Source: an uncultured Clostridia bacterium (lineage in GTDB: Bacteria; Bacillota; Clostridia; Oscillospirales; Acutalibacteraceae). Taken from it: DNA of 27,753 bases. Where the stretch lies: the NCBI GenBank assembly GCA_946539105.1, contig CAMNHG010000008.1, forward strand, positions 1 through 27,753. Reading direction: 5' to 3'. A program made the position numbers and the translations under genes. The notes below the pieces were generated by a model that saw nothing but the letters and a program-made list of their open reading frames with translations, was not told where the DNA came from and did no database searches. Of this stretch, positions 5,789 through 13,045 are shown one piece after another. How positions within the stretch are numbered: position 1 is the first letter of the stretch; each line of letters begins with the position of its first letter.

Positions 5789-7216
5789 TCAGAAACGGAA
5801 GTCGCGCTTGCCGTCCTTTTTAATCTCCTCAATATATTCCCTCGCGATGTTGCGAACCTTCTCCTTGGGAATGTTGAGGAGCTCTTTTTCTATGATTTTT
5901 TCGCCGATTTCGCGCGTTTCGGGGCTTGCGTAGTCCATGAGGTACTCCTCGAGAGTCATAAGCGCGTTGGGATGACAGCAGTTCTGGATTTGTCCGCTCT
6001 TGCACAGCGCCATAAAGCGGTCGCCTGTTCTGCCCTCGCGGTAGCAGGCGGTGCAGAACGACGGAATGTAACCGAGCTCCATGAGCCACCTTACTACCTC
6101 GTCAAGAGAACGGCGGTCGGAAACGTCGAACTGCGCGGAATTTTCATCCTCGTCCTCCTCCTCGACATAGCCGCCTACGCTGGTGCGCGAGCCGCCGCTG
6201 ATTTGCGAAATTCCGAGGCGGAGAGCCTTTTCGCGTACGCTCTTGGACTCTCTGGTGGAGATAATCATACCCGTGTACGGCACGGCGATGCGGATAATCG
6301 CGATGATTTTCGCGAAGGTTTCGTCGTCAATTCCGTTGTCAAACTCGTCGGGGTCAATGTCGTCAGCCGCCTTGATTCTCGGCACGCTGATTGTGTGAGG
6401 ACCTACGCCGTGAACAGCCTCAAGGTGCTCTGCGTGCATGAGAAGTCCCGCGAGCTCGTAGCGGTAAAGCTCAAGTCCGAAGAGTACGCCCAAGCCTACG
6501 TCGTCAATGCCGCCCTCCATAGCGCGATCCATCGCCTCGGTGTGGTAATCGTAGTTGTGCTTCGGGCCTGTGGGATGAAGCTCCTCGTAGCTCTTTTTAT
6601 TGTATGTCTCCTGGAAAAGAATGTATGTGCCGATTCCGGCGTCGTGGAGCTTTTTGTAGTTCTCGACGGTGGTGGCGGCGATGTTTACGTTAACGCGGCG
6701 GATCGCGCCGTTTTTATGCTTGATTGAGTAGATGGTGTCAATGCACTCAAGGATGTACTCAATCGGGTTGTTGACCGGATCCTCGCCTGCCTCAATCGCA
6801 AGGCGCTTGTGTCCCATATCCTGAAGCGCGATAACCTCAGCCTTAACCTCCTCCTGAGTCAGCTTTTTGCGGCAGATGTGCTTGTTCTTTAGATGATAAG
6901 GGCAGTAAACGCAGCCGTTTACACAGTAGTTTGAGAGGTAGAGAGGCGCGAACATTACAATACGGTCGCCGTAAAAGTCCTTTTTAATCTGCTCGGCAAG
7001 GGCGTAAATTTCCTTGATTTTTTCCTCGTTTTCGCAGGCGAGCAGCACGCTTGCCTCGCGGTGGGTGATGCCCTTTCTGAGCTTTGCTTTTTCGATAATT
7101 TCATCGACAAGGGCGAGGTTGTCCTTGTTTTCGTCGGCGTACTTTAATGTGTCGAGGATTTCGCCGTCGTTAATAAATTCCTCTGCCTTTAGTGATTTTG
7201 GATTGTAGATTGCCAT
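5789..7216 (-). CDS. hydG: [FeFe]-hydrogenase maturase HydG (radical SAM tyrosine lyase)
   Basis: HydG cleaves tyrosine to p-cresol and dehydroglycine and makes the Fe-CO-CN synthon of the H-cluster. The 475-residue length is normal. The radical SAM CX3CX2C motif CVNGCVYC is at residues 98-105. The C-terminal auxiliary-cluster motif CTACYREGRTGDRF is present and followed by the Cys-rich MALCKSGQIQNCC, so both clusters look intact. AAGGAG precedes the ATG at 7216. It sits 23 nt downstream of hydE and directly upstream of hydF. Confidence 0.97.
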   Translation of the reverse strand: MAIYNPKSLKAEEFINDGEILDTLKYADENKDNLALVDEIIEKAKLRKGITHREASVLLACENEEKIKEIYALAEQIKKDFYGDRIVMFAPLYLSNYCVNGCVYCPYHLKNKHICRKKLTQEEVKAEVIALQDMGHKRLAIEAGEDPVNNPIEYILECIDTIYSIKHKNGAIRRVNVNIAATTVENYKKLHDAGIGTYILFQETYNKKSYEELHPTGPKHNYDYHTEAMDRAMEGGIDDVGLGVLFGLELYRYELAGLLMHAEHLEAVHGVGPHTISVPRIKAADDIDPDEFDNGIDDETFAKIIAIIRIAVPYTGMIISTRESKSVREKALRLGISQISGGSRTSVGGYVEEEDEDENSAQFDVSDRRSLDEVVRWLMELGYIPSFCTACYREGRTGDRFMALCKSGQIQNCCHPNALMTLEEYLMDYASPETREIGEKIIEKELLNIPKEKVRNIAREYIEEIKKDGKRDFRF

Positions 7217-7239
7217 TTTTATTCTCCTTATATGCTTGA

Positions 7240-8280
7240 TTATTTGTAGTCGCCGCGGTCGGTGACGATGTTATAGCCGATTGATTTCATTCTCCGTGAC
7301 AGACAGCGTATACACTCCGCCGCCTCGTCTCCGGTGCAGATTTTGTTGTCGTAGAGCGAGTAGTCCGCCCTGTGCTCAGAGGGCGAAAGGTTCGGCATTA
7401 CGACATTCGCGCCGTGCAAGATTCCCAGCTCTCTGCCGCCCCCGGCGATTGTGCCGAGGGCGGTTGTCGCCGGTAGCAGAATTTTCGGGTTCATAAGCCG
7501 TATGAGCGAGAGCAGTGTGAGTGTTAAGCGCAGGCTGCCCTGAGGTTTGTCGGCAAACTGTGTGTCGTGGTGCGGAACGAACGGCCCTATTCCGCACATC
7601 TGCGGTTTAAGCTCGCCTATAAACAGCAGGTCGTTTGCCAAATCCTCATACGTCTGGAACGGTGAGCCAACCATAAAACCCGCGCCTGTCTGAAAGCCGA
7701 TTTTCTTTAGCTCGTATAAAGATTTTATGCGGTTTTCGTAGCTCATTTCGGGCGGATGGAGCTTTTTGTAATGCTCGGGATTTGCGGTTTCGTGCCGCAA
7801 AAGGTACCTGTCCGCGCCTGCTTCAAAGAGTTTTTTAAAGCTCTCTTTTCCGCGTTCGCCCAGCGAGAGCGTTACTGCGCAGTCGGGATAATTTTTCTTA
7901 ATCTCACGGACGATTTTACACATCCGCTCGTCGGTGTAGTACGGGTCTTCACCGCCCTGCAAAACAAAGGTTCTGAACCCGAGGGCGTAGCCTGTTTTGC
8001 AGCAGTCCAAAATTTGTTCCTCGCTTAGGCGATAACGAACGGCGTTTTTGTTTGAGCGGCGGATTCCACAGTAATAACAGTCGTTTTTGCAGTAGCTGGA
8101 AAGCTCGATTAATCCGCGGATATAAATGCTTTTTCCGAAGGCTTTAATTGCGGTTTGCTGTGCCTTTTTGCGCAAAACTTCAAGCTCTGTATCGCTTATA
8201 TTTTCAAGCAAAAACGCGAGCTCCTCTTTGGAGGCGGTTTGCTGCTTTTCGATTTTTTCTATAATGCCTGTTACTTCCAT
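7240..8280 (-). CDS. hydE: [FeFe]-hydrogenase maturase HydE (radical SAM)
   Basis: HydE is the radical SAM enzyme that processes the HydG-derived Fe-CO-CN-cysteine complex towards the dinuclear subcluster. The 346-residue protein has its CX3CX2C motif CKNDCYYC at residues 64-71, followed by the family phrase LQGGEDP. The start is placed at the ATG at 8280, which follows the regulator's stop by one base (TAATATG), implying translational coupling. The frame extends upstream to 8322 inside the regulator gene but that extension is only overlap. Confidence 0.96.
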   Translation of the reverse strand: MEVTGIIEKIEKQQTASKEELAFLLENISDTELEVLRKKAQQTAIKAFGKSIYIRGLIELSSYCKNDCYYCGIRRSNKNAVRYRLSEEQILDCCKTGYALGFRTFVLQGGEDPYYTDERMCKIVREIKKNYPDCAVTLSLGERGKESFKKLFEAGADRYLLRHETANPEHYKKLHPPEMSYENRIKSLYELKKIGFQTGAGFMVGSPFQTYEDLANDLLFIGELKPQMCGIGPFVPHHDTQFADKPQGSLRLTLTLLSLIRLMNPKILLPATTALGTIAGGGRELGILHGANVVMPNLSPSEHRADYSLYDNKICTGDEAAECIRCLSRRMKSIGYNIVTDRGDYK

Positions 8281-8281
8281 A

Positions 8282-8539
8282 TTACACTTTTGAATACGCC
8301 GTTTTGGCGGTTGCGCCCTCAAGCCTGCCGAGCTTGCCCGAGACGTTGTTTATAATGTTTACCGGGGCGTCGATTACAACGCTGATGATGTTGATATTCT
8401 TCTCTCTGTAGGGTATTCCCATTCTTCCGATGATGTATTCGGAAGCGGAGTGAAGAATCTCGTTAATTTCGTTTACGCACTGAGGCTGTTCAACGATTAC
8501 GCTGATTACCGCAACGCGGTTTTCGGTTGTATTTTCCAT
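8282..8539 (-). CDS. TM1266-like iron-only hydrogenase system regulator
   Basis: An 85-residue ACT-like domain protein of the family found almost only in hyd maturation operons (type member Thermotoga TM1266). The alternating pattern RVAVISVIVEQP ... NIISVVIDAP fits a beta-alpha-beta ACT fold. A regulatory role is proposed for the family on context, not proven. AGGAAAG lies 6 nt before the ATG. It is the first gene of the hyd unit and is coupled to hydE. Confidence 0.88.
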   Translation of the reverse strand: MENTTENRVAVISVIVEQPQCVNEINEILHSASEYIIGRMGIPYREKNINIISVVIDAPVNIINNVSGKLGRLEGATAKTAYSKV

Positions 8540-8560
8540 ATTTATCTTTCCTATTTAAAA

Positions 8561-8588
8561 AGTAAAAGCGGCGTCATGACGACGCCGC
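8561..8588 (-). terminator. Hairpin upstream of the hyd unit
   Basis: Stem GCGGCGTC / GACGCCGC, loop ATGAC, followed on the minus strand by TTTTACTTTTT. It is best read as the terminator of the TPM gene. A weak minus-strand promoter (TTGACT at 8640-8645, 17-nt spacer, TTAATA at 8617-8622) would place the hairpin inside the hyd leader, where it could attenuate transcription. Confidence 0.6.
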
Positions 8589-8677
8589 AAAATAAACATA
8601 GCTTAGGTGTTAACCTTATTAATGTCATCTTCGGAGTCAAGTCAAATGAGTTTTCTCGTCAGGAACAGAATATTTAA

Positions 8678-9499
8678 TTAGAACGAGCCGCTGCTGCCGT
8701 GAGAGGAGCTTCCGCCCGAGGATGAACTGCCGGATGAAGATTGGATGGTAGTATAGGTGGTGTGCTTGCTGACAAACACATCCTGACTGTCAAGCAAAGT
8801 CATCTGACTGTTTTTGTTAAGGTCGTATGTGCCGCCCTTGCCGTTGTACTTATATCTGCCTACATTGACAAGAACAAAGATAATCGCGATTACAACACCC
8901 GCGATTCCGCCGATCCAGCCGAACTTTTTGAGCGACTGAAGGATTTTCGGCTCGTTGCTCTTTTCGGCGGGAGTTTGCACAACATTGTTATATGTTCCGT
9001 TGCCCGAAACGCCGGCGGTTACATACTCCTTAACCTTGGCGATGTATAGCGTTGCCGCCTTATAGTTGTCGCCTGAGCTGAGGGCAGGCTTAAGTGACGA
9101 TTTAATCTCGTCCATACGGGCGTCGTCAAAGTACTTTTCCGCGTTGCCGTAGGTGAGGATAATCCTGTTGTTTGACTTGGTGTCAAACACAAGCATTACG
9201 CCGTCGGGCTGATATTTGGAGTCGGAATCGTGATACTTATTATAATAGGTATCCATATCCGATGAATCAACGTTCTTGTCGTCGGTGTGGACAACCACCT
9301 GAAAGCCTGCCTGCTTGCCTGCGGCTTCAGCCGAGGTGCAGAGCTCTGAGAACTGTTCGGATGTAAAAATATTTGAGTCGTCGGTGACGGCGTAATTTAC
9401 CGAGTAGCTGTTCTGAGCGAATACCGGCATAACCGATATTGTCACAATCAATACAACGCAGATAAACGCCGAAAACCGTTTGGAAAGCTGTTTAATCAT
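8678..9499 (-). CDS. Secreted or membrane TPM-domain (YgcG-like) protein
   Basis: A 273-residue protein: signal peptide (residues about 1-28, ending VFA-QN), TPM domain (about 35-165, with VTDDSNIFTSEQ and PDGVMLVFDT), a transmembrane helix near 195-212 (WIGGIAGVVIAIIFVLVNVG) and a Ser/Gly-rich tail ending SSHGSSGSF. TPM proteins are linked to photosystem repair in plants and to envelope functions in bacteria; the bacterial activity is not settled. Its start overlaps the stop of the upstream zinc-ribbon gene by 4 bp (ATGA), so the two are cotranslated. The tail resembles low-complexity ends of YgcG proteins. Confidence 0.85.
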   Translation of the reverse strand: MIKQLSKRFSAFICVVLIVTISVMPVFAQNSYSVNYAVTDDSNIFTSEQFSELCTSAEAAGKQAGFQVVVHTDDKNVDSSDMDTYYNKYHDSDSKYQPDGVMLVFDTKSNNRIILTYGNAEKYFDDARMDEIKSSLKPALSSGDNYKAATLYIAKVKEYVTAGVSGNGTYNNVVQTPAEKSNEPKILQSLKKFGWIGGIAGVVIAIIFVLVNVGRYKYNGKGGTYDLNKNSQMTLLDSQDVFVSKHTTYTTIQSSSGSSSSGGSSSHGSSGSF

Positions 9500-10635
9500 A
9501 AGAACAACATACCTCCCAACGTAGCTAATGCAAAGATTACCACAGCGATAACCGCCGCGATACCGATTACCTTGCCGAGCGCGATAGGCAGCTTGCCGTA
9601 GGTTTTGCCTGTCTGGCCGTTGATGGCAAAGGGCAGGAGCTCTCCGTTAAACTTGTAGGTGACAATCCATACGGGCAAAAGGGTGTAACGCCAATCCTGC
9701 TTAAAGGTCTCGTCGTTATAATCTTCTATCGAAATGCCGGAATAGCTGTTCATTGTGTTTTTTAGCAGGGTTGTCGCGTACTCGTCCATTCGCCGGGCGA
9801 TTACATCAGTCAAATCCTGCTTTTCGATATCCCTTTTCTCCGCCTGAAAGCCCGAAAGATAACTCATTGCGAACGGTCTTTGCTTGCTTAAATCAAAGGG
9901 GTGAACACATGAGAGCATTTCCTGCTTTGTCTTTTGCGAAACCTTGATATCCGCCTTAACGCTGTTTTCCTCGGTAATTTTGAGTGCGTTTTCCGCGACG
10001 TTCTGAATTAAAATATCGCCGGTTCTGTAAAGGCGGTAGGTGCTGGTCTCGGTATATCTGCGGTTGCCTGACGTCCATGTTCTCTCGGTCTGTCCGGTTG
10101 CGGTTACGCTTGAGCGCATTTGCTCGTCAACGTACCAGTAGGGGAAGTAAACGCCCTGCATTTTTTCAAACTGCTTTGACGACGTAAAGCCCTTTGGCAA
10201 AAACCACTTCTTTTTACACATATTCAAAAATACGTCGGTTGCCTTCTTTTTATCGATTGCAAAGGGAATTACGGTGTCGGGCTTAAACTCGCCCGAAAGT
10301 CTGCCGCCCAGAACGACCGGGTTTTGGCAATACACGCAATGGGTAGCCGCTGTTGAGGCTGTCGTGATAATCTCGGCTCCGCAGCTGGGGCAGGAGTAGG
10401 ACACGGGGTAATCGTCGCCCTCAAAGCCCTGCTTTTCGGCCTCTGCCTTTTGCTTGGCGGCGTACTCGACGTCGCGCTCGTCCTTGGTGGTCTGCTGTTC
10501 ACGCTCGGAATACCTCTGCTGAACCTCCTGTTCGGTAAAGTCAGAGAAGCAGTACTCGCAGCTGAACATCTGTTTTTCGGGATTAAACTGCAGCGGTCCG
10601 CCGCACTTTGGACATTTATAATTTAATGTAGCCAT
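9496..10635 (-). CDS. Membrane-anchored double zinc-ribbon protein
   Basis: A 379-residue protein. Two N-terminal zinc ribbons, CPKCGG...CEYC and CPSCGA...CVYC, flank a charged helix (about 40-80). The central domain has aromatic-rich phrases (FPYWYVDEQMRSS, WRYTLLPVWIVTYKFNG), and one transmembrane helix lies at the very C-terminus (about 355-379). Homologues are often annotated loosely as helicase-like or TFIIB-type zinc-ribbon proteins; no helicase motif is present. Function unknown. It lies between the SPFH gene and the TPM gene and overlaps the latter. Its SD (GGAG, 7 nt before the ATG) is inside the terminal hairpin of the upstream repeat array. Confidence 0.8.
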   Translation of the reverse strand: MATLNYKCPKCGGPLQFNPEKQMFSCEYCFSDFTEQEVQQRYSEREQQTTKDERDVEYAAKQKAEAEKQGFEGDDYPVSYSCPSCGAEIITTASTAATHCVYCQNPVVLGGRLSGEFKPDTVIPFAIDKKKATDVFLNMCKKKWFLPKGFTSSKQFEKMQGVYFPYWYVDEQMRSSVTATGQTERTWTSGNRRYTETSTYRLYRTGDILIQNVAENALKITEENSVKADIKVSQKTKQEMLSCVHPFDLSKQRPFAMSYLSGFQAEKRDIEKQDLTDVIARRMDEYATTLLKNTMNSYSGISIEDYNDETFKQDWRYTLLPVWIVTYKFNGELLPFAINGQTGKTYGKLPIALGKVIGIAAVIAVVIFALATLGGMLFL

Positions 10636-10640
10636 AATAT

Positions 10641-10653
10641 TCTCCGTTGGAGA
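10641..10653 (-). promoter_or_regulatory. Hairpin enclosing the SD of the zinc-ribbon gene
   Basis: TCTCC-GTT-GGAGA; on the minus strand the 3' arm supplies the GGAG that serves the ATG at 10635. It is the outermost hairpin of the AGCTAAATT array and mirrors the SD hairpin at 1397-1407. Confidence 0.55.
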
Positions 10654-10886
10654 GCTAAATTACGGCTGCCGCCGTAGCTAAATTGCCGCGTTGCGACAGC
10701 TAAATTATTTCGCTTCGCTCAATAGCTAAATTATCTCGCTGCGCTCGATAGCTAAATTTTTCGGTAAACCGAAAAGCTTAGTTAAAGAATAGCTCGCGCA
10801 AGCGAATTTAGCTACGGCGTAAGCCGTAATTTAGCTTGCCGAAGGCAAATTTAGCTCGCCGGAAGGCGAATTTAGCTCATTAGCTC
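10653..10886. repeat. AGCTAAATT / mini-hairpin array with central inversion
   Basis: Five AGCTAAATT words (starts 10653, 10676, 10698, 10724, 10750) are followed, after a central segment of about 46 bp, by four inverted AATTTAGCT words (10805, 10828, 10848, 10869) and a partial one at 10880-10886. The spacers of 11-17 bp are mostly small GC-rich hairpins, all different: ACGGC-TGCC-GCCGT, TGCC-GAA-GGCA, CGCC-GGAA-GGCG, ACGGC-GTAA-GCCGT. The whole forms one large interrupted palindrome filling the gap between two genes of one operon. The spacing (20-26 bp) and non-conserved spacers exclude simple tandem duplication of one unit. Not a CRISPR. Nothing coding. Confidence 0.9.
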
Positions 10887-10888
10887 AA

Positions 10889-12154
10889 TTACTCTGCTTT
10901 TGTTCCGCACTCGGGGCAGAATTTTGTTGTGGGTGAAAGCTCCGCGCCGCAGTTTGTGCAGAAACGCTTTTTGGGAGCCTCGGGTCTTGCCTTGCCGCAC
11001 TCTGAGCAGAACTTGCCCCGGTTTGTCGCGCCGCATTCGCATGTCCAGCCGCCCTGTGCAGGTGCTGCCTGCTGAGGAGCCTGTTGCTGGGGCTGTTGAG
11101 GCTGTTGCTGCTGAGGCTGAGCATACTGCTGCTGGTTGCCGTACTGGGGATTTTGCATATAGTTGCCCATTACGCCTGCGCCCATGTTCTGAGCCATATT
11201 CATACCCATAAAGCCGATAGCCGCACCGCCGGGGTTGTTGCCCGCGCCGCTGATGCCTTCGCCGACGCTCTTTGCCATGTAAGCCTGCTGGTTTGCGGCG
11301 TCCTTGAGGTAGCTGACCTGAGAAGCCATCTTGCTGCGCTCGGTAACAATCTTCTGGCTTTCCTCGTCGTAAGCCGGGGGCTGCATACCTACCGAAGTAA
11401 CCTGGAAGCCTCTGAGCTGGTTCCAGTCCTCGTCGAGGGCGTCAGCCATATACTTGCCCATTTCCTTTGTCTTTGAAGCGATGTGGCTTACGCGGAAGCC
11501 GTCTGCCGAATACTGGTTAAACGCAGTGCCGAGCTCTGACACGAACTCGTCGTTGAACTGCTGAATAGCAGGCATTGCGAAGGTGAATTTTTCGTTATTA
11601 GTGATAACCTCTCTGGGGATTACCTCCATATAAAACTTGAACGGGTCGGTAATTTTAATTGAGTATGTACCGTGCAGGCGCATAAACAGCTCTGACTCGT
11701 AGAAGTTATCAAAGTACTGAACGGGGTTCTGTGTGCCGAACTTGATTCCTCTGATTTCCTGCAGGTTGAGGAAGAAAACTCTCTGCGAGGTTGAGGAAAT
11801 TCCGCCGTACTTGATACGGCCGAAGCTCTCCTTGATGGAGTCGCCGAACTGGCCGTTAAAGAGTGAGGGAAGCGCGCTGTTGTCAACCTTGTAGTAACCG
11901 GCAGTCGCGGTATAGTCAACAATTTTGCCGCCGTCAACCAAAATCATAAACTGGTTGTCGAGAACGTGGATAATTGAACCGTTTGAAACGAGGTTCTCGC
12001 CGCCCTTTTTGTTCTGGCTTCTGCCCTTTTGGTCAACCGCCTGACCGGGAACAATAACGTCGTTATTGCCCATCGGAGCGGATTCGATGACTTCAAGCCA
12101 TGAATCGGCAAGTGCGCCTGTTACCGCGTTTATCGCAGCCTTAATAATACCCAT
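10889..12154 (-). CDS. SPFH-domain protein with Gln-rich linker and C-terminal zinc ribbons (YdjI-like)
   Basis: A 421-residue protein of the bacterial family once annotated 'virion core protein', with an SPFH/band-7-type domain (about 1-270), then a helical Ala/Gly segment. A Gln/Pro-rich linker follows (about 325-365, runs of Q with P and A). Two zinc ribbons end the protein: CECGATNRGKFCSECG and CTNCGAELSPTTKFCPECG. There is no transmembrane helix. Homologues are thought to act at the membrane in envelope stress or membrane-microdomain functions; the exact role is unclear. AAAGGAG lies 8 nt before the ATG at 12154. Downstream come the membrane zinc-ribbon and TPM genes, so the three probably work at the membrane together. 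Confidence 0.85.
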   Translation of the reverse strand: MGIIKAAINAVTGALADSWLEVIESAPMGNNDVIVPGQAVDQKGRSQNKKGGENLVSNGSIIHVLDNQFMILVDGGKIVDYTATAGYYKVDNSALPSLFNGQFGDSIKESFGRIKYGGISSTSQRVFFLNLQEIRGIKFGTQNPVQYFDNFYESELFMRLHGTYSIKITDPFKFYMEVIPREVITNNEKFTFAMPAIQQFNDEFVSELGTAFNQYSADGFRVSHIASKTKEMGKYMADALDEDWNQLRGFQVTSVGMQPPAYDEESQKIVTERSKMASQVSYLKDAANQQAYMAKSVGEGISGAGNNPGGAAIGFMGMNMAQNMGAGVMGNYMQNPQYGNQQQYAQPQQQQPQQPQQQAPQQAAPAQGGWTCECGATNRGKFCSECGKARPEAPKKRFCTNCGAELSPTTKFCPECGTKAE

Positions 12155-12258
12155 AATAAAAACTCCTTTATTGGTTATTTGAGGGTTGTGCTTTCCCTCT
12201 ATTATTTACAATATTATAATAATATATTGCAAGTAAAAATGCAATAACTTTTACCGAA

Positions 12259-13044
12259 TTAGTAAGGTTTGCTTGTCACCTTTTCCTCTTTGACGTACTC
12301 AAAGCTCCACGAGCGGACGTTGATTTCCCTTATACCGGTTCCGCAGTACTCGCAGAACTTGTTGCCGAGGTTTGTTACCGGAGCACCGCAGTTGGGGCAG
12401 TTTATGCCGAGAGCGGTTGAGTTGTAGCTTGACATTTTGGCAACATCCTGGGCGTAAACGAGAGCAATATCGTAAACCGTCTGGCGTTTTTTCTCCTCGG
12501 AACCCGAGACGATTTTGCCCTGATCGTTCCGGGTAACGTCGTAGTGACCTACCGAGGAATTAAAAAGGATAGTGACGGTCTTGCCGTCCTTTTCGTATCT
12601 TGCGATTTCGGTCTGGTGAATTGTGACGTCGCTGATCTCGCGTGTCAGCTGATTCGCCTCAAGGTTTCTGACAATGCCCAGCGTGGTGTTCTTCATCGAA
12701 TCCGAGCAGTCCGGGGTCAGCTTTGAAACGTCCCTTGCGGTGATCGCCGCGAAGTAACTTTTGAGCACGCCCTCTACCCTGCCTACGAACACCTCGTAGT
12801 CAAATTCGGGAAAGTCCTTTTGAATCATCGGCAGATATATATCTGTCATGCCGTGGATCGCCCGGGCGGATTCGGAGGATTTTTCAATCTCCTTTGCCGC
12901 CTTTATGATATCCTTTGTGCCGAAGGCTTCCTGTGAAAACCGGCGAACCTTGCCGCGGATATACAAAAATATTACGAGAATGACAACCGCCAAAACCGCG
13001 ATAATCGCGAGCGGTACTATGAACGAATACATTGCGGACGACAT
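12259..13044 (-). CDS. Membrane-anchored Tim44-like protein with zinc ribbon
   Basis: A 261-residue protein: N-terminal transmembrane helix (about 7-29), a Tim44-like domain (about 60-200; phrase FPEFDYEVFVGRVEGVLKSY) and a C-terminal zinc ribbon (CPNCGAPVTNLGNKFCEYCG). Its molecular role is unknown. The ATG is one base past the aspS stop (TAATATG) with GGGAG inside the aspS end, so it is translationally coupled to aspS. Because it shares zinc ribbons with the next two genes downstream, it may belong functionally to that membrane group although it is transcribed from the tRNA-synthetase unit. Confidence 0.75.
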   Translation of the reverse strand: MSSAMYSFIVPLAIIAVLAVVILVIFLYIRGKVRRFSQEAFGTKDIIKAAKEIEKSSESARAIHGMTDIYLPMIQKDFPEFDYEVFVGRVEGVLKSYFAAITARDVSKLTPDCSDSMKNTTLGIVRNLEANQLTREISDVTIHQTEIARYEKDGKTVTILFNSSVGHYDVTRNDQGKIVSGSEEKKRQTVYDIALVYAQDVAKMSSYNSTALGINCPNCGAPVTNLGNKFCEYCGTGIREINVRSWSFEYVKEEKVTSKPY

Positions 13045-13045
13045 A

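Noticed and set aside
10653..10886. CRISPR array
   Set aside because: Repeat word is only 9 bp, spacers are 11-17 bp hairpins, orientation inverts at the centre, and no cas gene is nearby.
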